From positions 483 through 13,257 of the forward strand of contig DGPE01000003.1 in assembly GCA_002390305.1 (NCBI GenBank): a stretch of 12,775 bases of DNA, read 5' to 3'. Below the pieces are notes generated by a model. That model was given only the letters and a program-made list of their open reading frames with translations. It did not search any database and was not told the origin of the DNA. The position numbers and the translations under genes are program-made. This document shows positions 1 to 6,205 of the stretch, one piece after another; position 1 is the first letter of the stretch; each line of letters starts with the position of its first letter. The stretch is from Micrococcales bacterium UBA4448. GTDB lineage: Bacteria; Actinomycetota; Actinomycetes; Actinomycetales; Microbacteriaceae.

Positions 1-212
1 ACCTCTTTGGTTGCAGGAGCTTGGGCAGCGATTGCTCCACAGCGAAGGTAGTCGCCGTAGGAGAAGCCCCCTGGTAAAACAACTGCGTCAACTTTTTTTA
101 GATCGTCATCGGCATGCCAGAGCGGTACTGGCGTTCCGCCGGCAAGCCGGATGGCTCTTTGGGCATCCCGGTCATCCAGAGTCCCGGGGTAGGTGATTAC
201 GCCTATCTTCAT
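1..212 (-). CDS. purQ: Phosphoribosylformylglycinamidine synthase subunit PurQ (partial, N-terminal part)
   Basis: Glutaminase subunit of the three-part FGAM synthase (PurS-PurQ-PurL), which releases ammonia from glutamine for the fourth step of purine synthesis in the cytosol. The ATG is at 212 on the minus strand and about 70 codons are visible before the gene leaves the window. The product begins MKIGVITYPGTLDDRDAQRA, the usual start of actinobacterial PurQ. It continues with PGGFSYGDYLRCGAIA, the oxyanion strand and loop of the class I glutamine amidotransferase fold. The catalytic Cys and the His/Glu pair lie beyond the edge. The start falls 2 bases after the purS stop, so the two are almost certainly co-transcribed and probably translationally coupled. 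Only a weak GAAG-type ribosome site precedes it. Identity is secure; completeness cannot be judged. Confidence 0.96.
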   Translation of the reverse strand, partial: MKIGVITYPGTLDDRDAQRAIRLAGGTPVPLWHADDDLKKVDAVVLPGGFSYGDYLRCGAIAAQAPATKE

Positions 213-214
213 GC

Positions 215-463
215 TCAGTCTTCTTTTGTAACTGCTACGACATCTTCGATGACGTCGTTGGAGAGGAAGTTTGCGGCTTGGGTCTTGGCCTCTTCTAAGT
301 CTTTGTCTGTGATTTCACGGTCGAAGTGGAGTTCAATGCGCTTGCCGATGCGGACTGCTGAAATTTCTTTTTGACCTGAGCGGTGCAGCGAGTTTGCAAC
401 CGCCTTTCCCTGAGGGTCCAACAGGTCTTGCTTTGGCATGATCTCAACGATGATCTTTGGCAC
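215..463 (-). CDS. purS: Phosphoribosylformylglycinamidine synthase subunit PurS
   Basis: Small structural subunit of the split FGAM synthase. PurS dimers bridge the PurQ glutaminase and the PurL synthetase and are thought to help pass ammonia between them. The product is 82 residues, the normal family length. It shows the N-terminal strand PKIIVEIMPK, the conserved LDPQGKAVANSL segment (about residues 15-26) and the C-terminal VIEDVVAV strand. The start is GTG at 463, preceded by GAAGGG with a 5-base spacer, which supports this choice; no ATG gives a full-length family match. It is followed by purQ after 2 bases. purL would be expected further left, outside the window. Regulation may act through the leader upstream (see the inverted repeat and promoter candidate). 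Confidence 0.96.
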   Translation of the reverse strand: MPKIIVEIMPKQDLLDPQGKAVANSLHRSGQKEISAVRIGKRIELHFDREITDKDLEEAKTQAANFLSNDVIEDVVAVTKED

Positions 464-530
464 TTTTACCCTTCGGTTTGCTGGTCTTGCCAGTTTCGGG
501 ATGAATTGTTTATGGAATGCGACCTTGCAA

Positions 531-551
531 TAGCCAATAGTTTATCGGCTA
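531..551 (-). repeat. Imperfect inverted repeat / possible hairpin in the purS leader
   Basis: On the minus strand the two 9-base arms are TAGCCGATA and TATTGGCTA, separated by AAC. In a minus-strand RNA all nine positions pair, one as a G-U wobble. It lies 68 bases upstream of the purS GTG and is not followed by a T run, so it is not an obvious terminator. It could be an operator dyad or an RNA leader element. It also lies about 85 bases past the stop of the upstream membrane-protein gene, so weak 3'-end formation for that gene is an alternative. The structure is read directly; its function is unknown. Confidence 0.4.
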
Positions 552-589
552 TCGAGGACCCTCCAAGCAGACACATCGTCGAACTTGAT

Positions 590-619
590 ACCCTACGCTC
601 TCAAGGCGCGCACTCTCAA
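590..619 (-). promoter_or_regulatory. Candidate promoter for purSQ
   Basis: Reading the minus strand, TTGAGA (614-619) is separated by 18 bases from TAGGGT (590-595), a TANNNT-type -10 hexamer. Transcription would begin around 580-585, leaving a leader of about 120 bases before purS that contains the inverted repeat at 531-551. The region is the only spacer upstream of purS, so a promoter is likely somewhere here. The exact hexamers are a guess by eye. Confidence 0.3.
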
Positions 620-634
620 TGTGGGGGTAGTTGC

Positions 635-1579
635 TTATTGGACCGAGGTCTTCTTTGATTCTCGATACCAAACCACGAGACCTACAGAAATCGCAGTTGC
701 GAGGCTGGCACCAAACCAGGCGATAGTTGCATTGCTAGGCGCCACAATGCTCTGTCCTGCCAACGCTTGGAAATACAGGACGAGAACGCTCAGCACGTAG
801 ATTGTGGCAAAGCTGCCCACAAGTGCTTTTTGAGCGCTTCTGCTGGAGACTGTTGCGGCAATCAATACTGCAAATAGTGGCAAGACCTGAATGGCATGGA
901 GCCCTAGGAAGTGAGAGATTCGCAAGTCACCGGCAACCGTAGACCAGCCAAGAAAAGGCAGCCCCTGGCCGCCATCTGCCGCGCCAACGGTGTGGGCTCC
1001 AGCAATACCTTCCCAGTCACCAGATTGTGCCCCACTGAGTTGGCTTTCATTGGGGGGCGTCATTGTGAATGCGATCCCCATGCCCAACAGTGCAATGACA
1101 ACACCACAGCGAATTCCGCTTCTAACCAAAGTGGACACCTCGTTGGTTCGCCACAGCATTGCAGCGACGCCAAAGGTTGCCCCCCAGACCGCAGCAATTG
1201 CAGTTGCCATTACCGACCAAATTGCGATGTTGAAGGCGCTACTGACATTGAAGTGGCTGGTTTGGCCAGACGCGGCCATGCCGGCGATGACAATAATCTC
1301 AATTGCCAGGAAAATTACGATCGCAACTCCGAAGAGGTAGGCCGCCTTCTTCGCTCTTGTGACAAGAGAGTAAAACCAGGAAAGGGTGGCTGTGTAAATT
1401 GCCCCCGAAATCAAGAACTTCAACGGTTTTTCCCAGATTGGCACTCCGAGCAATTCGCGCGTGTCTGTGAAATACAAAAAAGCAACTATCACCACACCGA
1501 CCAGGGTGAGGATTGTAAAAATATTTAGGGGACCGTGATCAAAGCGAAGCGCCCTACGTTTCTCGACGAAAGGTTCCAT
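635..1579 (-). CDS. Polytopic membrane protein of unknown function
   Basis: I do not recognise the function. The product is 314 residues if the ATG at 1579 is used; a TTG at 1588 would add three residues. About eight hydrophobic membrane segments can be read (numbering from the TTG form: about 22-42, 56-76, 83-105, 118-145, 158-178, 228-248, 255-277, 285-307). The N-terminus is basic and cytosol-like, and there is no signal peptide. The fifth and sixth segments are joined by a roughly 50-residue loop rich in Gly, Asp and Ser that ends in GWSTVAGDLRISHFLGLHA, with two His residues (226 and 231) at the edge of the next helix, followed by Q234. That patch looks like a functional signature, perhaps metal, haem or proton chemistry, but this is inference. 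There is no strong ribosome site. TAAGTT stands 7 bases before the ATG, which would suit a leaderless transcript. It sits between hutG and purS on the same strand, with spacers of about 95 and 171 bases, so it is probably transcribed on its own. It does not resemble known histidine permeases. Confidence 0.85.
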   Translation of the reverse strand: MEPFVEKRRALRFDHGPLNIFTILTLVGVVIVAFLYFTDTRELLGVPIWEKPLKFLISGAIYTATLSWFYSLVTRAKKAAYLFGVAIVIFLAIEIIVIAGMAASGQTSHFNVSSAFNIAIWSVMATAIAAVWGATFGVAAMLWRTNEVSTLVRSGIRCGVVIALLGMGIAFTMTPPNESQLSGAQSGDWEGIAGAHTVGAADGGQGLPFLGWSTVAGDLRISHFLGLHAIQVLPLFAVLIAATVSSRSAQKALVGSFATIYVLSVLVLYFQALAGQSIVAPSNATIAWFGASLATAISVGLVVWYRESKKTSVQ

Positions 1580-1586
1580 AGCAAAC

Positions 1587-1592
1587 AACTTA
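1587..1592 (-). promoter_or_regulatory. Candidate -10 hexamer for the membrane-protein gene
   Basis: TAAGTT (TANNNT type) lies 7 bases before the ATG at 1579, placing the predicted transcript start at or next to the start codon. No convincing -35 is seen at the right distance; TTGAGG lies 22 bases upstream, which is too far. There is no Shine-Dalgarno sequence before the ATG, which fits a leaderless message. This is a weak call by eye. Confidence 0.25.
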
Positions 1593-1674
1593 CTACTTGA
1601 GCATTTTGGGTTTTCCTCAACTGGAGACGATGATTCGACTCACACGCAGTTGACCCAACAGATTGGACTTGTTG

Positions 1675-2571
1675 CTACCGCTTCAGGTAGCCAGCCACTG
1701 CTTCAAGAACCAGTAGTGCACCGAGCCTTATCGTCCTTTGATCTTCGGTGTCCTTTGATACGTCAATCTCGGTTATGTCTAGACCACGCACCAGGGAATC
1801 TGTTACCAAGAGCCTTGCAGCTTGGCGAAGTTCAAAGGCTGAGATGCCGCCCGGCGCTGCCGCCGGGCAGGCCGGAACAACACTTTGATCGCAGACATCC
1901 ACATCAAGGTCAACGTGGATCGGTCCCCGGCTAGCTCCTGCGATGGCTAGCGCTTTCTTGCAAGCACTAGCGATACCGATGTTTGCAACCTCGGTTCTGG
2001 TTATCACGGTGATGCCGAGTGAATCGGCAAGTTGTTCGTAGTCAGGGGAATTAGAAAAGTCATTTATGCCAATTTGGACCACTTGTTTTGGGTTTAGGCC
2101 AGCCTCGATGAGTCTCCTAACCGGGCTTCCATTTGAGTTGCCATCTCTCAGGTCGTGGTGGGCATCGAGGGTGATGAGCCCTGCGCTTGAAAGCTTGTTT
2201 CCATGGACACCAAGGGCGGCTGCATAGGTAATTGAGTTATCTCCGCCGAGGGCAATAGTGAGTTCTTTGTTTGCGGCGCTGATGGTTTCTATTGTTTGCT
2301 GTTCGTTTTGTTCTGGGTTTGCTATCTCGCCCAAGTCTTGAATCGATTGAACAGCGACGTTTTTATCTGCGCTATAGGACTGGGTGGAAAACCTGTGAAG
2401 TGCTTCTCTTATTGCTTTTGGGGTTAGGTGAGCATTGGTTTGGCTAATTGAGAAGCTGTGGGCAGGAATATCAATCAGGCCAATAACCGATTCGGCATTG
2501 GTGATTAGTGAACTTGCTCGTTGCCACTTGGGGTCTTCAGCCACTGTGACCAAACCTTCCGGATAGCTCAT
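1675..2571 (-). CDS. hutG: Formimidoylglutamase HutG (ureohydrolase/arginase family)
   Basis: Last step of histidine degradation: hydrolyses N-formimidoyl-L-glutamate to L-glutamate and formamide using a two-manganese centre. The product is 298 residues, normal for the ureohydrolase fold. Family motifs are in order: LGGDNS (108-113), DAHHDLRD (136-143), and DLDVDVCD (221-228) followed by PACPAAAPGG; E268 in the DITEID segment completes the set. Asn112 occupies the place of the usual metal-binding His of the GGDHS motif. DAHHD and DVD still supply the other metal-ligand carboxylates and His. The ATG at 2571 lies inside iclR and gives a 35-base overlap. An alternative GTG at 2544 (residue 10) would overlap by only 8 bases and is preceded by GGAAGG 10 bases upstream, so the true start is uncertain. 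Being the only hydrolase at the locus, with hutU, hutI and hutH across the spacer, it is best read as HutG rather than arginase or agmatinase. Confidence 0.9.
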   Translation of the reverse strand: MSYPEGLVTVAEDPKWQRASSLITNAESVIGLIDIPAHSFSISQTNAHLTPKAIREALHRFSTQSYSADKNVAVQSIQDLGEIANPEQNEQQTIETISAANKELTIALGGDNSITYAAALGVHGNKLSSAGLITLDAHHDLRDGNSNGSPVRRLIEAGLNPKQVVQIGINDFSNSPDYEQLADSLGITVITRTEVANIGIASACKKALAIAGASRGPIHVDLDVDVCDQSVVPACPAAAPGGISAFELRQAARLLVTDSLVRGLDITEIDVSKDTEDQRTIRLGALLVLEAVAGYLKR

Positions 2572-3307
2572 CGGCTGCTCTTGAAAGAGCAGAAGCCAAC
2601 TGGTCTAACTGTAGCTTTTCTAGCTGCTGAGATTGCAACGTGATTGCTAAACCAGCGATTGGGTGATTTAGGCGATCAAGGATTGCGACCCCAACCGAGG
2701 CGTAACCAAGTGTTACTTCGTCAACCTCTAAGGCGAAGCCGGCCTGTGTTTCTGTTGCAAGCAAGCTATTTAGTTCCCTGAGGGTTTTTGGTCCAAGCGG
2801 GGTTCTTTTCGATAGCTCACCACTGCCAAAAGTGGCAATTAGCTGTTTTTGACCGAGGTGAGCAAGCATCGATCTGCCGGAGGCGGTCAGGTGGGCGGGG
2901 AGTCTTACGCCGACGTCGGTGACCAGCTTCAAGCTTCTTATTGGCCGCTGTTCAATCAGGTAAAGAACATCGGAACCATCTAACACGCCAAGGTGGCCAA
3001 CCACGTTTGCTCGTTTTGATAGCTCGTCTACGAGTTTGGTAATAACCGGTCTGGCAAGTCTTTCCAGTGGCTCATGCCTTTTATAGGCACTTCCAAGCTC
3101 CCAAGCGGCAAGACCTAGCCCCCAGCGCTTGTCTTCGGTGAAGTGAATAGCAAAGCCTTGAGATTCAAGGACTTCAAGTAACTGGTAGCAGCTGGATCTT
3201 GGTATTTCGAGTTTTTGGGCAAGGCGATTTGCTGTTGTTGGCTGACCTAATTCCGCCATGAGCCTCAGCAGTGAGAGTGTTCTTTCGGCTGCGGGAACTC
3301 TGGACAT
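2537..3307 (-). CDS. IclR-family transcriptional regulator of the hut locus
   Basis: The product is 256 residues, the usual IclR length. The N-terminal winged helix-turn-helix spans about 5-65: AAERTLSLLRLMAE is helix 1, LAQKLEIPRSSCYQLLEVLE (29-48) includes the recognition helix, and GFAIHFTEDKRWGLG forms the wing. The effector-binding domain follows (about 80-250), with the familiar LTASGRSMLAHL and ALEVDEVTLGYASVGVAI segments. ATG at 3307. It is divergent from hutUIH and overlaps hutG downstream, so a role in controlling histidine use is a strong contextual inference; the effector (urocanate or histidine?) cannot be read. The perfect dyad at 3318-3335, just 10 bases before its start, would allow autoregulation. 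IclR proteins can activate or repress, so the sign of regulation is open. Confidence 0.93.
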   Translation of the reverse strand: MSRVPAAERTLSLLRLMAELGQPTTANRLAQKLEIPRSSCYQLLEVLESQGFAIHFTEDKRWGLGLAAWELGSAYKRHEPLERLARPVITKLVDELSKRANVVGHLGVLDGSDVLYLIEQRPIRSLKLVTDVGVRLPAHLTASGRSMLAHLGQKQLIATFGSGELSKRTPLGPKTLRELNSLLATETQAGFALEVDEVTLGYASVGVAILDRLNHPIAGLAITLQSQQLEKLQLDQLASALSRAADELSGRFGHSG

Positions 3308-3313
3308 GTTTCT

Positions 3314-3319
3314 AGTATG
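3314..3319 (-). promoter_or_regulatory. Candidate -10 hexamer of the iclR-hutG transcript
   Basis: CATACT (four of six matches to TATAAT) stands 6 bases before the iclR ATG, the distance expected if transcription begins at the start codon. Its upstream edge overlaps the dyad at 3318-3335, so a protein bound there would cover the promoter core. There is no Shine-Dalgarno sequence ahead of the ATG. The -35 is not clear. Confidence 0.3.
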
Positions 3320-3335
3320 TCTGAAATCTCAGACA
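3318..3335. promoter_or_regulatory. Perfect 7+7 inverted repeat, probable IclR-type operator
   Basis: TGTCTGA and TCAGACA are exact reverse complements separated by AATC. The site lies in the 81-base spacer between the divergent iclR and hutU genes: 10 bases before the iclR start and 53 bases before the hutU start. Palindromic sites of this size in divergent spacers are typical for IclR-family regulators. The position would block the iclR-hutG promoter and could act from upstream on hutU. The dyad is seen directly; assignment to this regulator is inference from position. Confidence 0.6.
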
Positions 3336-3354
3336 CAAGTATCCGTTCTTCGAT

Positions 3355-3385
3355 TGAAGTTGGCCTCGGTTGGCTGTGAACTTCA
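3355..3385. repeat. Second inverted repeat just upstream of hutU
   Basis: TGAAGTT (3355-3361) and AACTTCA (3379-3385) are exact reverse complements around a 17-base spacer that itself contains GCC...GGC. The right arm ends 3 bases before the hutU ATG. The GAAG of the left arm also pairs with CTTC at 3348-3351 across GATT, so two exclusive pairings are possible if this region is transcribed. As DNA it could be a second regulator site overlapping the hutU promoter. Chance occurrence is possible. Confidence 0.3.
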
Positions 3386-3388
3386 GTT

Positions 3389-5050
3389 ATGAACTCAATG
3401 GCGCGTACCGTAAGGGCAGCAACCGGCAATACTTTGACCACTCAGGGCTGGCAGCAAGAGGCTGCACTCAGGATGCTCTATAACAACCTGGACCCCTCGG
3501 TTGCCGAGCACCCCGAAGAACTTATTGTCTATGGTGGCAGCGGAAAAGCGGCCAGAAATTGGGAGAGCTTTGATGCTCTAGCCAATACTCTTACTCAGCT
3601 CAAGAACGATGAGACCATGCTGGTGCAGTCCGGCAAGCCGGTCGGTGTCTTCCAAACTCACGAGTGGGCACCGAGAGTTATTCTGGCCAACAGCAATCTG
3701 GTTGGAGACTGGGCTACTTGGCCAGAATTTAGAAGGCTCGAAAAAATGGGTCTGACGATGTATGGGCAGATGACCGCCGGGTCCTGGATCTACATCGGCA
3801 CCCAGGGCATTTTGCAGGGCACCTATGAAACATTCGCGGCGGTAGCCGAAAAGAGATTTGCAGGAACCCTTGCCGGAACAATTACCCTGACCGGCGGTTG
3901 CGGTGGCATGGGTGGTGCACAGCCGTTGGCTGTGACCATGAACGAGGGTGTCTGCCTGATTGTTGACATCGACGAGTCAAGACTTCAAAAGCGATTGCAG
4001 ACCAGATACCTGGATGAAATCGCAACCGACATCGACGACGCCATTGAGAGAGTCACCAGATATAAGAGCCAGCGCAAGGCAATCTCAGTTGGGCTAGTGG
4101 GCAATGCTGCCACTATCTTCCCCGAGCTACTAAAGCGTGAGGTGCCAATCGATATTGTGACCGACCAGACCAGCGCTCACGATCCGCTCTATTACATTCC
4201 AGAGGGTGTGGAGCTATCAGCGGCCAAAGAATATGCTGCATCCAGCCCTACAGAGTTCACAGACCGCGCAGAAGCCGCAATGGCTAAGCAGGTGGAAGCA
4301 ATGGTTGGTTTTATGGCCAAGGGCGCCGAAGTCTTTGACTACGGAAACTCAATCCGCGACGAGGCCAGAAAGGGCGGCTATAAAGATGCTTTCAAGTTCC
4401 CTGGTTTTGTTCCGGCCTACATCAGGCCACTGTTCTGCGAGGGGAAGGGCCCCTTCCGCTGGGTCGCACTATCGGGAGACAAGAAAGATATTTACCGAAC
4501 CGACCAGGCGATTCTTGAGCTGTTTCCTGAAAATAAGCACCTTAACCGCTGGATCAAGCTTGCGCAAGAAAGAGTTGAATTCCAGGGCCTGCCAGCAAGA
4601 ATTTGCTGGCTCGGTTACGGCGAGCGCGATAAAGCCGGTGCTGCATTCAATGAGTTGGTAAGAACTGGAGAGGTTTCTGCACCGATTGTTATCGGTCGTG
4701 ACCACCTTGATTGTGGCAGCGTTGCATCTCCTTACCGAGAGACCGAAGCAATGCTTGATGGCTCGGATGCGATTGCTGACTGGCCGCTACTAAACGCGAT
4801 GATTAATGTGGCCTCTGGTGCCAGCTGGGTATCTCTCCACCACGGTGGCGGAGTTGGAATGGGTCGCTCTATTCACTCCGGTCAGGTGTCGGTTGCTGAT
4901 GGCACCGAGTTGGCCGCCCAGAAGCTGCAGCGAGTTTTGACAAATGACCCCGGCATGGGTGTTATTCGTCACGTTGACGCTGGTTACCCGGAAGCAAAGA
5001 GCGTTGCGCGTGAAAAGCACGTCCACATTCCAATGTTGGATACCGAATAA
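3389..5050 (+). CDS. hutU: Urocanate hydratase (urocanase)
   Basis: Second step of histidine degradation: adds water to urocanate to give 4-imidazolone-5-propionate, using tightly bound NAD+ as an electrophile. The product is 553 residues, the standard length. Recognisable blocks are YGGSGKAARNW (48-58), NSNLVGDWATWPEF (101-114), YGQMTAGSWIYIGTQG (125-140), the glycine-rich NAD-contact loop GGCGGMGGAQPL (169-180), DQTSAHDPLYYIPEG (259-273) and FPGFVPAYIRPLFCEGKGPF. The urocanase signature GLPARICWLGYGER (400-413) carries the conserved Cys406. The C-terminal half has HHGGGVGMGRSIHSGQ (484-499). All key residues look intact. ATG at 3389; a second ATG three codons later is possible. There is no Shine-Dalgarno sequence. 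First gene of the plus-strand hutUIH operon, sharing its promoter spacer with iclR, so co-regulation is likely. Confidence 0.98.
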   Translation: MNSMARTVRAATGNTLTTQGWQQEAALRMLYNNLDPSVAEHPEELIVYGGSGKAARNWESFDALANTLTQLKNDETMLVQSGKPVGVFQTHEWAPRVILANSNLVGDWATWPEFRRLEKMGLTMYGQMTAGSWIYIGTQGILQGTYETFAAVAEKRFAGTLAGTITLTGGCGGMGGAQPLAVTMNEGVCLIVDIDESRLQKRLQTRYLDEIATDIDDAIERVTRYKSQRKAISVGLVGNAATIFPELLKREVPIDIVTDQTSAHDPLYYIPEGVELSAAKEYAASSPTEFTDRAEAAMAKQVEAMVGFMAKGAEVFDYGNSIRDEARKGGYKDAFKFPGFVPAYIRPLFCEGKGPFRWVALSGDKKDIYRTDQAILELFPENKHLNRWIKLAQERVEFQGLPARICWLGYGERDKAGAAFNELVRTGEVSAPIVIGRDHLDCGSVASPYRETEAMLDGSDAIADWPLLNAMINVASGASWVSLHHGGGVGMGRSIHSGQVSVADGTELAAQKLQRVLTNDPGMGVIRHVDAGYPEAKSVAREKHVHIPMLDTE

Positions 5051-6205
5051 ATGGCAACCTGTTATCGAAACATTGCAAGCCTTGTTTCACCGGCAGCAGC
5101 AGTTGGTGAGCTGATAGTAATTACCGATGCCGCCATGGTGGTTGAAAATGGCCAGGTCAGCTGGCTCGGTAAGGACAGCGATGCACCGTCCTGTGAGACC
5201 GAGGTTGATCTAATGGGCAAGACTGTGATTCCAGGCTTTGTTGATTCACATTCTCACTTGGTGTTTGGTGGCGAGCGCTCCGAGGAATTTGCCAGTCGAA
5301 TGAACGGCGAGAAATATCAGGCCGGCGGCATCAAGTCGACTGTTGCCGCAACCAGAAATGCAACCGCCGCCGACCTCAGATCGAACACCGCCATGTTGGT
5401 TCAAGAGTTTTACGCAAGCGGGATTACTACCTTTGAAATCAAATCCGGCTATGGCCTAGATGTTGAAACCGAGAAGCTATCGCTTGAAATTGCCAGCGAA
5501 TTTACCGACGAGGTCACTTTCTTGGGTGCTCACGTTGTGCCAAGTGGCAGTGACCCAGACCAATACACCGACTTGGTTGCAGGCGAAATGCTTAAAAGCA
5601 TCAAAGCCAAATGGGTCGATGTCTTCTGCGATAAAGGAGCCTTTAGCGTTGCCCAGGCCAGGAAAGTTCTAACCGCCGGCATTGCAGCTGGGCTAAAGCC
5701 CAGGATGCACGCCAACCAGCTTTCCAACATCGGGGCTATCGCATTGGCGGTTGAGCTGGACTGCGCATCGGTGGATCACTGCACGTTCTTGGATGATGAT
5801 GACATCGAGCTTCTAAGAAACTCCAACACCGTGGCAACTCTGTTGCCGGGAGCCGAGTTTTCAACCAGAAGCATCTACCCGCAGGGTGGCAAGCTCATGA
5901 ATGCAGGAGTTGTTGTCGCACTTGCAACTGACTGCAATCCCGGCTCTAGCTTCACCACTTCGATGCCCTTTTGCATTGCGGTGGCGGTTAGAGACATGGG
6001 CTTCAGCGTTGATCAAGCAATTTGGGCCGCCACCAAGGGTGGTGCGATGGCCCTTCGAGGCAACCGGGGAGTGCTTGAGGTTGGTGTCAGAGCGGATTTC
6101 GTGGTGCTGGATGCACCAAACCACATCTACCTGGCCTATCGGCCCGGGGTAGCAATCATCAGCCAGACCTTTCTGCAGGGCAGAAAAGTCTACGAGAGGC
6201 GCTAA
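5051..6205 (+). CDS. hutI: Imidazolonepropionase
   Basis: Third step of histidine degradation: hydrolyses 4-imidazolone-5-propionate to N-formimidoyl-L-glutamate. It is a metal-dependent amidohydrolase with a TIM barrel. The product is 384 residues, slightly shorter than the common 400-odd. Metal and active-site motifs are all present: GFVDSHSHLVFGGERSEEF (62-80) with H67 and H69, KSGYGLDVETE (131-141), FLGAHVVP with H161, PRMHANQL with H220, DHCTF with H243, and ATDCNPGSS with D294. The C-terminal strand GVRADFVVLDAP is the usual composite-domain return. The ATG directly abuts the hutU stop (TAAATG), so translation is likely coupled. A weak TTGGAT lies about 12 bases upstream. Middle gene of hutUIH. 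Confidence 0.97.
   Translation: MATCYRNIASLVSPAAAVGELIVITDAAMVVENGQVSWLGKDSDAPSCETEVDLMGKTVIPGFVDSHSHLVFGGERSEEFASRMNGEKYQAGGIKSTVAATRNATAADLRSNTAMLVQEFYASGITTFEIKSGYGLDVETEKLSLEIASEFTDEVTFLGAHVVPSGSDPDQYTDLVAGEMLKSIKAKWVDVFCDKGAFSVAQARKVLTAGIAAGLKPRMHANQLSNIGAIALAVELDCASVDHCTFLDDDDIELLRNSNTVATLLPGAEFSTRSIYPQGGKLMNAGVVVALATDCNPGSSFTTSMPFCIAVAVRDMGFSVDQAIWAATKGGAMALRGNRGVLEVGVRADFVVLDAPNHIYLAYRPGVAIISQTFLQGRKVYERR
6194..6199 (+). promoter_or_regulatory. Ribosome binding site of hutH
   Basis: GAGAGG lies inside the last codons of hutI, 6 bases before the hutH ATG. It is the strongest Shine-Dalgarno match in the hutUIH operon and fixes the hutH start. Confidence 0.6.

Noticed and set aside
911..1528. 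205-codon plus-strand open frame opposite the membrane-protein gene
   Set aside because: The product is low-complexity, rich in Cys, Arg and Asn, with no recognisable fold or hydrophobic core, and the opposite strand gives a convincing multi-span protein. It is an antisense shadow.
1589..1674. Possible terminator after hutG (CAACA...TGTTG)
   Set aside because: Only five pairs, a long loop and no T run; indistinguishable from chance.
1675..2571. Arginase or agmatinase as the identity of the ureohydrolase
   Set aside because: Linkage to hutU, hutI, hutH and a shared regulator, and the DVDVCD...PACPAAAPGG block, favour formimidoylglutamase.
4206..4661. 151-codon frame inside hutU
   Set aside because: Out-of-frame shadow of a fully conserved urocanase; the product has no family resemblance.
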